62,534 nt of DNA, taken from NCBI RefSeq assembly GCF_002005565.1, contig NZ_BDJC01000043.1, positions 1 to 62,534 of the forward strand, in the 5' to 3' direction. This document shows positions 37,436 to 46,559 of the stretch, piece by piece. Source of the DNA: Streptomyces sp. JHA26 (GTDB taxonomy: Bacteria > Actinomycetota > Actinomycetes > Streptomycetales > Streptomycetaceae). A model generated the notes under the pieces. The model worked only from the letters and a program-made list of their open reading frames with translations. It did no database searches and had not been told where the DNA came from. The number at the start of each line of letters is the position of its first letter. The stretch's first letter is position 1. A program made the translations under genes and the position numbers.

Positions 37436-37698
37436 TTCGTTTTCGGGGTCTTGCGCGAGCGATGCGTGATCGGCCGGCACGCCGCCTGCGGATTCCCTGC
37501 CGGTGACGCGGCAGTTCGCGACCGGTCCGCACGCAGAGCCTTGCGACCGTCTTGGAGCGCTCCTCCCGCTCGGTCGGCCGGCGGACCCCGACCGCCCCGC
37601 CGCCCCGGTATGCGATCCCCCTCCGACCGCGGGTGTGACTCAGGTCACAAGGAAAGGGTGACAGGGTGTTGTCGCGGACGGCTGGGACCGTCGACGGC

Positions 37699-38631
37699 AT
37701 GACGATCACCGATGAGGACTGCCTCCAGGAGACCCTGGCGTTCAACGAGCAGTTCGAGGTTGCCGCTGCGAGCCGGCCGGCTCGCGGACGGATGCCCGAC
37801 GCAGCCGGGCTGGCGCTCCTGCGGCGCAACCGGCTCGGCGGTGACACGCCGCCGGTGAGACTGCCCCACGGCCGGGACCGCGTCGTCGACGGCGGAGTGA
37901 ACGTGCGGGTCTTCGTGCCGGACCACGTCGAGGGCGTGTACCTGCACCTCCACGGAGGAGGCTGGGCGTTCGGGTCCGCGGGCGGACAGGACGAGCGGCT
38001 CTGGCGGCTCGCCGAGCGGACACGGCTGGCCGTGGTGAGCGTGGACTACCGCCTCGCACCGGAACACCCCTTTCCCGCCGGGCCCGACGACTGTGAAGCC
38101 GCGGCCCGTTGGCTGGTGGCACACGCCGCGGCCGAGTTCGGTACCGAACGGCTGCTGATCGGCGGTGAATCGGCCGGTGCTCACCTGAGCGTCGTGACGC
38201 TGCTGCGCCTTCGCGACAGGCACGGCATCGCCGGTGCCTTCCGGGCGGCCCACCTGCTCTTCGGCCCCTACGACCTGTCGATGACCCCGAGCCAGCGGAG
38301 GTTCGGCTCGCGACAGCTGCTGAGCAACACGGAGAGCCTGCGGGGCAGCTACGAGCTGTTCACGCCGGGGATGGGGGAGGAGCAGCGCCGTAGTCCGGAG
38401 GTCTCGCCCCTGTTCGCGGACCTGGCCGGGCTGCCGTCCGCCCGGATCGTCGTCGGCACCGAGGATCCGCTGTTGGACGACTCCCTGTTCCTGGCCGCAC
38501 GGTGGCGGGCGGCGGGGGCGCCCGTGCGGCTTGGCGTCGTCGCCGGCGCGATGCACGGCTTCACCCTGTTCCCGCTGACCGTCACCGAGCGGGAACTGCG
38601 GAGAGAGCGGGACTTCCTGGCCGCCGCGTGA
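37699..38631 (+). CDS. Alpha/beta hydrolase, hormone-sensitive-lipase type
   Basis: A 310-residue hydrolase. The oxyanion motif is HGGGWAFGSAGG, the nucleophile elbow GGESAGAHLS, the acid lies in VGTEDPLLDD, and the catalytic His in GAMHGFTLFP. VDYRLAPEHPFPAG is also characteristic. It is predicted to be a cytosolic esterase or lipase for short acyl esters. ATG 37699 is preferred to 37666 because the family starts near there. The WYL-type regulator starts 16 bases downstream, so the two are likely co-transcribed. Confidence 0.9.
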   Translation: MTITDEDCLQETLAFNEQFEVAAASRPARGRMPDAAGLALLRRNRLGGDTPPVRLPHGRDRVVDGGVNVRVFVPDHVEGVYLHLHGGGWAFGSAGGQDERLWRLAERTRLAVVSVDYRLAPEHPFPAGPDDCEAAARWLVAHAAAEFGTERLLIGGESAGAHLSVVTLLRLRDRHGIAGAFRAAHLLFGPYDLSMTPSQRRFGSRQLLSNTESLRGSYELFTPGMGEEQRRSPEVSPLFADLAGLPSARIVVGTEDPLLDDSLFLAARWRAAGAPVRLGVVAGAMHGFTLFPLTVTERELRRERDFLAAA

Positions 38632-38647
38632 CGGTAGCGTCGGCGAC

Positions 38648-39376
38648 ATGAACCGCACCGCCCGGCTGTACGCGCTGGTGGAAGAGCTGCGCGCGGCAGC
38701 GCCGCGGCCGCTGACGATCGCGGCGCTCGCCACCCGGTTCGAGGTCAGCGCCCGCACGGTACAGCGGGACCTCCAGACATTGATGCAGACCGGAGTCCCC
38801 GTACGCACCACGCCCGGGCGAGGCGGCGGCTGGTCGATCGACCCGACGATGACCCTGCCCCCGATCCACCTCACCGCGGAGGAAGCCTCGGCGTTGACCG
38901 CCGCGCTCGCCGGGGCCGGCGCCTCCACCCCCTACGCCGGCGCGGCCCGCACCGCGGCTCAGAAGATCGTGGCCTCGACGGCCGGCCCCGCCTCGGCGGC
39001 GGCCCAGGAACTCGCCGCACGGATCGTCACACTGCCGACGCGCGTCGACCCCGCGGTCCGTACCGCGGTGGAACAGGCCTTGGCCGACAGCGTGGCGCTG
39101 CGGCTGTCCTACACCGACGCGGCGGGGCACGAGAGCGACCGCGTGGTGGAACCGGCCGGACTCCTCGCCGCCGACGGCCGCTGGTACCTCATCGCCTGGT
39201 GCCGCACCCGCCGGGCCGGCCGCGGCTTCCGGCTGGACCGGATCACAGCGGCGGCACCGACCGGTGAGCGGACCCAGCCTCACGACCTGACCGAACTCCT
39301 GCTCGGCTCGGCCGCCGCCGACGCAGTACGACCCCCCGCACTGACCGCACTCACCACCCCACCGGGAAACCCCTAA
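38648..39376 (+). CDS. YafY/WYL-family transcriptional regulator, short form
   Basis: A 242-residue regulator. An N-terminal HTH_11 helix-turn-helix (RLYALVEELRAAAPRPLTIA, then RFEVSARTVQRDLQTLMQTG) is followed by a WYL-type domain with DGRWYLIAWCRTRRAGRGFR. Family members are usually about 320 residues with a C-terminal WCX extension; here that part is reduced to a short tail ending in PPGNP. It probably senses a ligand and controls the preceding hydrolase gene. Confidence 0.85.
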   Translation: MNRTARLYALVEELRAAAPRPLTIAALATRFEVSARTVQRDLQTLMQTGVPVRTTPGRGGGWSIDPTMTLPPIHLTAEEASALTAALAGAGASTPYAGAARTAAQKIVASTAGPASAAAQELAARIVTLPTRVDPAVRTAVEQALADSVALRLSYTDAAGHESDRVVEPAGLLAADGRWYLIAWCRTRRAGRGFRLDRITAAAPTGERTQPHDLTELLLGSAAADAVRPPALTALTTPPGNP

Positions 39377-39477
39377 GGCACCCACCAGGAGCGTCACGAC
39401 CATGCGTGCGCAACCAGGCCGCGCTCTCCCCACTGCGCCACGGAGCTGCGGCCACACGGGAGGGGCTGTCGCCATGC

Positions 39478-40029
39478 TTAGAAGCGCTGGATCTCTTGGC
39501 CGTCTGGAACCTTGTAGCAGCCGGACACGACGTCCAGGCTCAACATCGGCGGGTCCTCCTTCGCCATCTTGACGACCACGACGCTGGCCTTCTCCCGGTC
39601 GTTGTCGGCTGTCATCCTCACGTTCCTGTTCTTGCTGCTGTCCGGCCCGTAATCGACGATGTTCCACCCGTGCTTCGGCAGTTCTGCTTCAAGCCGGTCC
39701 ATGGCTACATCAAGGTCGCTTGCCGCAGTCGGGCGAAAGCTCCAGGGGTGGAGAATCTGAAAGTAAGTGTTTTTGTCTTTACCCGGGCAATCGGTGACTG
39801 TCGAGTGACTGTCGGATGCCTTTCCTTTCACGCCGATCAAGTCGTATATACCACTGGAGACTCGTTCCATCTCATCGGCGGCATCAAGTGAAGTGCTGGT
39901 TCCGGCGAACGGAATGCTATCGGATTCGTCCTTGCTCATGCTGCATCCAGTGAGGGTTGTAAGGGCCAGGGGCAGGGCCAGGGCCAGGGTCAAGGCGGGT
40001 TCGAGGGCGGCGCTCGGTCGAGACGTCAC
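39478..40029 (-). CDS. Lipoprotein at the end of an ESX-like module
   Basis: A 183-residue lipoprotein: a hydrophobic Leu/Ala signal and lipobox LTGC, then a mature part with DAADEMERVSSGIYDLIGVK and RLEAELPKHGWNIVDYGPDS, with no named domain. It starts 8 bases after the hydrolase gene, so the two are coupled. Codon use is less GC-biased than in the core genes. In polymorphic-toxin loci this position often holds an immunity or partner lipoprotein; that is inference only. Confidence 0.75.
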   Translation of the reverse strand: MTSRPSAALEPALTLALALPLALTTLTGCSMSKDESDSIPFAGTSTSLDAADEMERVSSGIYDLIGVKGKASDSHSTVTDCPGKDKNTYFQILHPWSFRPTAASDLDVAMDRLEAELPKHGWNIVDYGPDSSKNRNVRMTADNDREKASVVVVKMAKEDPPMLSLDVVSGCYKVPDGQEIQRF

Positions 40030-40037
40030 ATCAGCTC

Positions 40038-41840
40038 CTACTTAACGTGTTCCCATGGGTTCGGTGGCGACTTCAGTGGTACATCGTCCCCCTTGCCGAC
40101 GACAACTAGTGCCTGATACAGCAGGCTCTCTTTCTTTGCTTTCCAGTAATCACTGTGACCTTCGGTGTCAGTGATCATCTGGTTGGCGCCGAACGAAGGA
40201 TCACTGGGGATAATGAAGCCGTCTCCGCCGTGCCCCCAACGGCCGATGTCCGGGACCACGTCACCGTCGGCTTCCTGATTCCACACGTGTCCTTTGGGTA
40301 CGTCCAGTTCATCGGCGCCAGACACCTTGACGCCAGGACTGCCCGCGAAAATGATGTCATCCGCATTGAGTCGCCCCGTTTGGGCTGCCGCGCCGACGAG
40401 AGTCGTGCCGTACGAATGGGCGATAACAGTTGTGTGCGAAGGGCCTCCGGCATGTGATGTGTCGAGCCCATTCATAAAGTTTCGGAAAGCTGGCGCCCCG
40501 TCGTACGCGTAGTGTTCGAAGGGGGCATCCTTTGCCACACTGTCAGGTGCGTCATAACCCAACCACGTGATAGTCGAAATGGACTCAGTGTCAACCTTGC
40601 TTTCGGCTGCTTTCCAGACATTGACCATCCGGTCGATGTCTCCCTTTATATTCCCCAAGTCCGCCGTTGTCCCTGGGACGTATACCGCGGTGTGGTCTGC
40701 GGTGTCAGGGTTACCGTTCGCGATAATGGCGCGACCGTCTCCGTCGGCACTGAAGCCCAATAGATATGCTTCCGGAAGTCCTTTTGTGCCGGTCGCGTCG
40801 AAACGGTCCTGGATCGCTTGCATGCCGTCGAGGGGGTGCTGCAACTCTTTCCGTCTGCTTTCCCATGCGAGCCAATCATCTGTGGGTACTTTCGCTATCC
40901 ATCGCTCACCTGTCTGGGCATTGATGATCTCTCGCTCGACGTAGGCCGGCTTGGGTTCCTTTGCTATCCAGGAATCAAGCTCAGTCTGTGCCACGCCGTG
41001 CGCTTCGGCGAGCACGGTTCGATTCGCCTCGTCCCGCACTGGTGCGGGAAGGCCATCCATCCAGCCGATTGTGTCCGGATGCACTGCCATGTAGGCGGCA
41101 CGTTGCTCTTCGGTAAGTCCGCCCCACCATTTGGCGTTCTCCTCAGGTGTCCCATTCCTGGGTGGCTCGCTGAAGGAGTCCAAGTAGCCATTGGCGCCCT
41201 TGAGGACACTGGTGGTGTCCTCCTTGGTATCGGCCCAGTCCGCGTCGGAGACGGTGAGGTCGTCGTCCGCTTTGAGGGCCCGCAGCTTCGGGGCCCATTT
41301 TTCGTCGGCCTCGGTCGCCTCCTTGAGTGCGGTGGCGATCAGGTCGGCGCAGTCCTGGGCGAGGCGGTGGTGGGGGTTGGGGTCGAAGTTGGCTGCCTGC
41401 CGACCGACGGCCGAGGCCGTGCTGTCCGTCAGGCCGCTCACCGTGCCACCGTCCGGGGTCTTGCCGTCCTCGCCCTTCTGGCCGCCGGGCGGGTAGGTGA
41501 CCGATCCGTCGGGGTTCACGGTGAGGTTGGCCGCCTTGGCGTTCTCCAGGGCCGTGTCGAGTTTCCGCTTGGCCGCTTCCATCTCGTAGGAGAACGCTTC
41601 GAGAGCGGTGCTGACGAGGCCGCACTGCGTCTGGATGTAGTGGAAGTTCCGGCTCAGCTCCCCCAACTGCGTGACCGCCGTGGTGGCGGCCTTGCCCTTC
41701 AGCTGGTTCCTCATGGCCACCGCTGTCTGGTTTTCGATGCGGTCCTTGACCGTGCTCGCCATGTCGGAGGTGCTGCGGTAACCGTCGGCCGCTTCGGAGT
41801 ACTGGGTCGGCTTGAGGGCTTTGAGCGTCGCGAGATCCAT
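40038..41840 (-). CDS. ESX-like protein with C-terminal alpha/beta hydrolase (DUF1023)
   Basis: A 600-residue protein. The N-terminal 120 residues are alpha-helical with WXG100/LXG character (MDLATLKALKPTQYSEAADG, then TVKDRIENQ and coiled segments). The C-terminal domain (about 330-600) is a DUF1023 hydrolase with VYVPGTTADLGN, nucleophile Ser476 in VIAHSYGTTLVG, and Asp/His candidates further on. There is no signal peptide, consistent with ESX (type VII) export. Codons in the second half include CTA, TTG and TAT, rare in Streptomyces core genes. It is second of three tightly spaced minus-strand genes. Confidence 0.82.
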   Translation of the reverse strand: MDLATLKALKPTQYSEAADGYRSTSDMASTVKDRIENQTAVAMRNQLKGKAATTAVTQLGELSRNFHYIQTQCGLVSTALEAFSYEMEAAKRKLDTALENAKAANLTVNPDGSVTYPPGGQKGEDGKTPDGGTVSGLTDSTASAVGRQAANFDPNPHHRLAQDCADLIATALKEATEADEKWAPKLRALKADDDLTVSDADWADTKEDTTSVLKGANGYLDSFSEPPRNGTPEENAKWWGGLTEEQRAAYMAVHPDTIGWMDGLPAPVRDEANRTVLAEAHGVAQTELDSWIAKEPKPAYVEREIINAQTGERWIAKVPTDDWLAWESRRKELQHPLDGMQAIQDRFDATGTKGLPEAYLLGFSADGDGRAIIANGNPDTADHTAVYVPGTTADLGNIKGDIDRMVNVWKAAESKVDTESISTITWLGYDAPDSVAKDAPFEHYAYDGAPAFRNFMNGLDTSHAGGPSHTTVIAHSYGTTLVGAAAQTGRLNADDIIFAGSPGVKVSGADELDVPKGHVWNQEADGDVVPDIGRWGHGGDGFIIPSDPSFGANQMITDTEGHSDYWKAKKESLLYQALVVVGKGDDVPLKSPPNPWEHVK

Positions 41841-41849
41841 GATGTCCGG

Positions 41850-42293
41850 TTACCGCCCCTTGTCCTGCCCGCCCACGGGCGGCGTGTCCGCGTACGTCAC
41901 CACGAGCTTGGTGAGCTCGGCCTCGACCGACTGGTCTGTCTTCAACTGGTCGTTGCCCGCCTTCACCAGCAGGCCCGAGAGCTTCCCGCAGCGTCCGCTG
42001 ACCTTCTCGACGTAGGTCTCCCAGGAGCTGTAGACGTCCTTCTGAGCGGCGGCGGTCAGGCAGCCGGTGTCGCTGCCGAGGCCCGTCTGGCCGTCCTTGA
42101 GTTTTGCCGTGGCCTTGCCGATGTCCTCCCGCAGCGAGCCGATGTCCGTGCCGGCCCTGGTCCAGGCCGGCTTGTTCGAGATGAGGTCGCCGGTTCCGCC
42201 GCTCCGCTCGGCCGGTAACTGGTTCAGCTGCATCTGCGCGCTGTCGCGTTCGGCCGCTGCGGCCTTCAACTGTTCCCATTCGTCCCACGCCAT
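41850..42293 (-). CDS. WXG100-like helical protein
   Basis: A 147-residue protein, all helical with no signal peptide. MAWDEWEQLKAAAAERDSAQ, SLREDIGKATAKLKDGQTGL and SSWETYVEKVSGRCGKLSGL give the helix-turn-helix pattern of ESX partner proteins, although a strict W-x-G turn is not visible. It ends 9 bases before the hydrolase gene, so it is probably its secretion partner or chaperone (inference from position and size). The ATG 42293 region has only a weak GGGGGCC ribosome site. Confidence 0.72.
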   Translation of the reverse strand: MAWDEWEQLKAAAAERDSAQMQLNQLPAERSGGTGDLISNKPAWTRAGTDIGSLREDIGKATAKLKDGQTGLGSDTGCLTAAAQKDVYSSWETYVEKVSGRCGKLSGLLVKAGNDQLKTDQSVEAELTKLVVTYADTPPVGGQDKGR

Positions 42294-42803
42294 GCGTGGC
42301 CCCCCTGCCGCGGACTGTCGAGTGGATGTCTTCGTGAACGTGTGGCCGTGTGATGTCGGTGGTCGGGCCGTACGCTAATGACCGTCTTGTGACGGGGCAT
42401 CGGTACCGGCCACCAGCGGGTCTGAGTACCCGTACTCAGGCCGGTGCCGGAAAGCGGCTCTCGTCCGGGTGGCCCACCGGTCTCGTGATGAGCCGGGTTC
42501 GGTGTCGACGTGCCGGGAGGGTGGTGTCCGCGGAGAGGATTCGGCTGTGCCGGAGGCCTGTGGGAGGGCCTTGCCGCCGGGTGGCCGGGCGATGCTCGCC
42601 ACGTCCCTCGAGGCAGTCGTCCGCCTACCGCAGGCCACCTCTGCGGTGGATCCCGTTCCGTCGTGACGCCGCCCCGTTATCTTCTTCGCGGTCCTGCAAG
42701 AGGGCCGTTGGCCCCCGGGCCCGGCATGACTGTTGCTCCCTGTCGATGGGATGACCTGGGGGGTGGTGCCATCGGGTCCGAGGGGTGCCGTCGGAGACGC
42801 TGA
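42294..42803. other. Intergenic region with no recognised gene
   Basis: About 510 bases. The open frames here have no domain I recognise and conflict with one another. The right part may belong to the IS110 left flank. The region presumably holds the promoter of the ESX-like module near 42300-42400. Confidence 0.4.
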
Positions 42804-43664
42804 TCAGAGGTCCGACCGCCGCCCGGCCGGGTGCAATGCCCGGCCGTGTCCGGGCGGCAGGTCTGCATAACGTGGCTGCGCGAGAACGGCACCCGACCCT
42901 GGGGGCCGGCACGCGTCGACACATGTGGGGGCACGGTGATCAGCATCGACGCAGTGGGTGTCTTCCTGGGCCTGGACGTCGGCAAGCAGACGCATCACGG
43001 CCACGGTCTGACCCCGGCCGGGAAGACGGTCTTCGACGAGCAGCTGCCCAACAGCGAACCGAAGCTGCGGGCCGTCCTCGACAAGCTCACGGCCAAGTTC
43101 GGCACCGTCCTGGTGGTCGTGGTCGGGGGGTTCGGGCGCGTCGAGGCGGAAGCGGAGGCCGATGACACGGACCAGGAAGCAGGCCGTCGCCGCTCCCAGC
43201 GCGGCCGGGAGGCCGTAGAGGGCCGTCTCGATGGTGGTGACGGTCACCGCCGCGCCCACCAGGGCGGGGATGGCGTACAGGCCGCTGCTCAGCACCGTCG
43301 GGATCCGGCGGACGAGCGTGTCGCGGATCGTCCCCCCGCCCACTGCGGTGATCACTCCCAGCAGGATCGCGGGCGCGACGCCCAGCCCGGCGTCCCGTGC
43401 CTTGCTCGCGCCGATCACCGCGAAGATGCTCAGGCCGACCGCGTCGAGCACGGTGATCGCCGCCTCGATCCGGCGCAGGTGCCTGCTGAGCGCGAAGGCG
43501 ATCAGGCCGCCGGCGGCGGCGAGTGTGTAGTAGCGCCAGTCCAGGAGGGTGGCGGGTGGCAGCGAGTCGATGAGGACGTCACGGACGAAGCCGCCGCCCA
43601 GTGCGGTGATCATGCCGAGGACGACCACGCCGACCACGTCCAGCCGCGCGGGTTCGGGGCTCAT
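42804..43664 (-). pseudogene. TRIC/UPF0126 cation channel gene, truncated at both ends and fused to antisense IS110 sequence
   Basis: The 286-residue frame has the two channel repeats with GMITALGGGFVRDVLIDSLP and GVITAVGGGTIRDTLVRRIP. Normal members of about 200 residues begin with a transmembrane helix (like LDLVGIFVFAISGAL); here the protein starts directly at LDVVGVVVLG, so that helix is missing. After DAPEPPD (near 43125) the natural C-terminus is replaced by about 105 residues read antisense through the IS110 remnant to a stop at 42804. Channel function is doubtful. Confidence 0.7.
42936..43123 (+). pseudogene. IS110-family transposase, 5' fragment
   Basis: From GTG 42936 the frame reads VISIDAVGVFLGLDVGKQTH, HGHGLTPAGKTVFDEQLPNS and EPKLRAVLDKLTAKFGTVLV, the N-terminus of IS110/IS116-type DEDD transposases with the first catalytic Asp in GLDVGK. 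Homology stops after FGTVLVVV at about 43123, where the TRIC gene begins on the other strand; about 340 residues are missing. The 5' flank resembles a retained left end. Confidence 0.8.
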
Positions 43665-43669
43665 GCGGC

Positions 43670-43879
43670 ATGGGTACCCCGCGACGGCGCCGTCGCCGCT
43701 GCTCCCGCCCCGTGGTCGAGGGGCCGTCCCTCGCGTGGGTGGCGCGGGACGGCGTCCTGCGCCGGTGGATGTGGTTTCTCGAGCGGCTCCCCGGCGGCCG
43801 CCTGTTCCCGGTGCACGGCCGGTCGGGCGAACCGCTCATCCCGGCCCCCGGTCCTCCGGCCCTGGTCCCGCCTGGTTGA
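43670..43879 (+). CDS. Possible small gene or gene fragment
   Basis: A 69-residue frame with very high third-position GC and a protein-like composition: PSLAWVARDGVLRRWMWFLE then RLPGGRLFPVHGRSGEP. It begins 5 bases from the TRIC start in divergent orientation and ends at a strong hairpin. No ribosome site is visible. I recognise no family; it may be the tail of a larger gene cut by the same rearrangement as TRIC. Confidence 0.3.
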   Translation: MGTPRRRRRRCSRPVVEGPSLAWVARDGVLRRWMWFLERLPGGRLFPVHGRSGEPLIPAPGPPALVPPG

Positions 43880-43898
43880 CCAGGGCGGGACCAGGGCC
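43858..43898. terminator. Strong terminator hairpin at the end of the PGRP gene
   Basis: A 15-bp perfect stem (43858-43872 with 43884-43898) with an inner tggt/acca pairing, 39 bases beyond the PGRP stop on the minus strand. Confidence 0.85.
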
Positions 43899-43936
43899 GC
43901 TGTGGCGTCGCTCCCTCGTCGGACGAGGGACCGACG

Positions 43937-46144
43937 TCACTTGATGTAGACGAGACCGTCGGTGGTGATGGTGGGACGGCCGCTGGTGCCGACCACGACG
44001 ATCTTGACGGTGTGCTTGGCGCTGCCGGACCAGGTCTTCGTCCAGATCGCCTGCCGGTACTGGGTGGTGGAGGACTTCAGGTCGACCGTGCTGACCTTGA
44101 CGCCGTCGACGTAGACGTACACCTGGCCCGAGCTGGAGGCCCGGGAGACCACCCAGGAGGCGGAACGGCCGGTGAAGGTCCAGGTGAGCGCGGCGCCCTT
44201 GGAGCCGCTGGAGTACGACTTGCCGCCCAGGTAGCTGGAGGAGGAACGGCTCGTCCAGCTGCCGGACCTCACCGCCGACGTCTCCTGCAGGATGACCGGC
44301 GTGTAGGAGGCGGAGGCGTTGCGGTAGTTGCCGGCGTAGTCGTATGCCTGCATCGACCAGCCGACGGTCTTGCCGGACGCGGCGGTGCGGTTGGAGGCCG
44401 TGGTGGTCGGCCCGAAGGACGCGGCCGCCGGGGTCAGCAGCTTCACCCCGCGCAGCGCCTTGTCGTCGGCCGCCTTCCAGCCGAGCGTGACCGGGACGGC
44501 GGCGGTGTTGACCGTGCCGGTGCGCAGGGAGAGCCTCGGCGTGGTGCTGAAGGTGGGCGCGGTCGTCTCCGCGACGACCTTCAGCGTGGCGGTGGTCACG
44601 GTCCTGCCGGACTGGTGCACCGCCCGCACCGCGACGGTGTGGCTGCCCGGAGGCAGGGTCGTGCTCGCGGAGGTGGCCGTACCGGAAGCGGTGACGACGG
44701 CCTTGCCGTCGACCAGCAGCTGGAAGTTCTTGACGAGCGACGCGGGCGTGGTGGCCGCCCACTTCACGCTGAGGGCGCCCCTGGTGTAGTACGTCGTGCC
44801 GGACAGGCCCGCGCCGCCGACCGAGGTCACCTTCAGCCCCTGCACCGGGCCGGCCGCCCAGGCGCGGATGGTCGGCAGCTGGGCGTAGAGGGAGTTGCCG
44901 GGGCACTGGGTGTTGTAGCCGTCGCGGTGGCCGGAGATCCGGTTGAAGGTGTACTTGGTGCCCGTGACGAATCCGGTGCCGAAGTAGTTCTTCTGGCTCG
45001 CCCCGGCGCTGAGCTGCACCGTCCCGGCCGGGTCGGCGCCGTACTGGCCGAGCTTCCAGGCGGCGACGCGGGCGACGGAGGCCAGCGCGGCGTTGGAGGC
45101 GGGGGCGGAGGCGTACTCGCCGAGGACCGCGATGCCAGCGGCCTCGCGGTTCCAGCCGTAGGTGTGCGCACCGAGCACCGGCAGGTCGGCGCCGCCCTTG
45201 CGGCCCTCGAAGACGGTGCCGCACTTGTCGACCAGGAAGTTGTAGCCGATGTCGTTCCAGCCGTTGACCTGCGTGTGGTACGCGTAGATGCCCCGCACGA
45301 TCGACGCGGAGTCGGCGCAGGAGTAGTCGTTGGCCCCGTCGGTGTGGTGGACGAAGACGGCCTTCACGTCGGCGTTGTACTCGGACGGGTCCGGGCTGAG
45401 CGACTCGTCGGCGCCCCAGCCGGCGCGCGAGGTGAGCGGGGGCTTGGGCGTGGTGGACGACGGGGCGGACGGCGAACCGGTCGGTGCGGGGGACGTGGTG
45501 GTCCCGTCGTCCGCCGGCGTCACGGCCGTAGTGCCGGCGAGTGCCGTGGTGTCGGTGGGGGTGGCCGCCGGGTCGCTCTCCTCGGCGACGAACGCCGCCG
45601 GATCGGTCGCCTCGGTCTCGGCCTTGGTCACCACGCCCGGATCGACCAGGTTGACCTCGAGCCCCTTGGGCAGCGTGCCGGTGGTGCCGTCCTCGTGGAG
45701 GACCTGGGCCTCGACGCCGTCGGAGGGGCCGACCCACAGCGGCTCGGACGCGCCGCGCATTCCGGCCTCCGGGTCCTCCGGCGGGTCGATGTTCACCTCG
45801 AGGTCCTGCCAGGCGCTCCACTCACCGCTCTCCAGCTCGCGAGTGCGCACCTGCGCCGTGCCGTCGAGCCCCTCGACGGGCCCCGACCAGGAGACGCCGA
45901 CCAGCGAGAACTGCCTGGTGCCCGTGCGCGGCAGCTCCCGCTTGCCGCGCGCGGTCCCCTTCAGCGCGAGGTCGTAGACCTTCACGGGCCGCTTGGCCCG
46001 GCCCGTCGCACCGGGATCGTCGGACGGGCTGGCGACCGCGTACGTCACCACGCCCCCGCCCCCGAGAACCACAGCGCCGAGCGTCAGCCACGCCCGTCTC
46101 TTCATGCTCAACGGTCTGTACGCATGCGACGTACGACGACTCAT
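43937..46144 (-). CDS. Secreted peptidoglycan-recognition protein / N-acetylmuramoyl-L-alanine amidase
   Basis: A 735-residue exported protein. A twin-basic start (MSRRTSHAYRPLSMKRRAWL) and hydrophobic segment are followed by a beta-rich region, a Thr/Pro/Ser linker (about 190-235), and a PGRP/amidase_2 domain beginning TSRAGWGADES. Zinc ligands are the His of AVFVHHTDGAND and those of FNRISGHRDGYNTQCPGNSL. Three or more Ig-like beta domains make up the C-terminal half, ending ITTDGLVYIK. It should cleave or bind peptidoglycan outside the cell. ATG 46144 follows GGGGTGGA; ATG 46105 is an alternative start. Confidence 0.92.
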   Translation of the reverse strand: MSRRTSHAYRPLSMKRRAWLTLGAVVLGGGGVVTYAVASPSDDPGATGRAKRPVKVYDLALKGTARGKRELPRTGTRQFSLVGVSWSGPVEGLDGTAQVRTRELESGEWSAWQDLEVNIDPPEDPEAGMRGASEPLWVGPSDGVEAQVLHEDGTTGTLPKGLEVNLVDPGVVTKAETEATDPAAFVAEESDPAATPTDTTALAGTTAVTPADDGTTTSPAPTGSPSAPSSTTPKPPLTSRAGWGADESLSPDPSEYNADVKAVFVHHTDGANDYSCADSASIVRGIYAYHTQVNGWNDIGYNFLVDKCGTVFEGRKGGADLPVLGAHTYGWNREAAGIAVLGEYASAPASNAALASVARVAAWKLGQYGADPAGTVQLSAGASQKNYFGTGFVTGTKYTFNRISGHRDGYNTQCPGNSLYAQLPTIRAWAAGPVQGLKVTSVGGAGLSGTTYYTRGALSVKWAATTPASLVKNFQLLVDGKAVVTASGTATSASTTLPPGSHTVAVRAVHQSGRTVTTATLKVVAETTAPTFSTTPRLSLRTGTVNTAAVPVTLGWKAADDKALRGVKLLTPAAASFGPTTTASNRTAASGKTVGWSMQAYDYAGNYRNASASYTPVILQETSAVRSGSWTSRSSSSYLGGKSYSSGSKGAALTWTFTGRSASWVVSRASSSGQVYVYVDGVKVSTVDLKSSTTQYRQAIWTKTWSGSAKHTVKIVVVGTSGRPTITTDGLVYIK

Positions 46145-46282
46145 GACACATCCACCCCATAGGAAGCCCGCGGAGGGCCTCGGAAAAAGTCACGTGGGGC
46201 ACACTCGTCACACGGGTGACCCCTACCTACAGCGCGCCGCACACGGCGAACATCACGAGGACGCACGCCGCAGTGACCTGGA

Positions 46283-46417
46283 TCACCGCGATCGCGGACC
46301 CCGCTCCCCCGGTGAAGCGAAGGAGCCCTTGCCGCGAACGGTGACGACGAGCCCTCGTCCGCGGAGCTCCTGCGCAGCACGTCGAGCGGCGAGCCGAGCG
46401 ACACCGTACTCGGCGGG
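46283..46417 (-). pseudogene. GntR-type winged-helix fragment
   Basis: On the minus strand the codons for AEYGVARLAARRAAQELRGR and GLVVTVRGKGSFASPGERG match the recognition part of GntR DNA-binding domains, ending at TGA 46285-46283. Upstream the needed N-terminal helices are not encoded in frame; a +1 shift would join IPPEDRPA. It looks like a decayed regulator rather than a gene. The rest of 46145-46559 shows nothing recognisable. Confidence 0.45.
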
Positions 46418-46559
46418 CGGGCCGGTCCTCCGGCGGGATGGCCGGTCCGGTGCCGGCCCCCCGTCGCCGGAGGGCGGAAACGGACGCCGGCGGCACGGGC
46501 GCCTAGGGTTGCCCCCGCCGCACCCGGCGCCCGTCCGCCCGCCTCACCGGAGTACGCCC

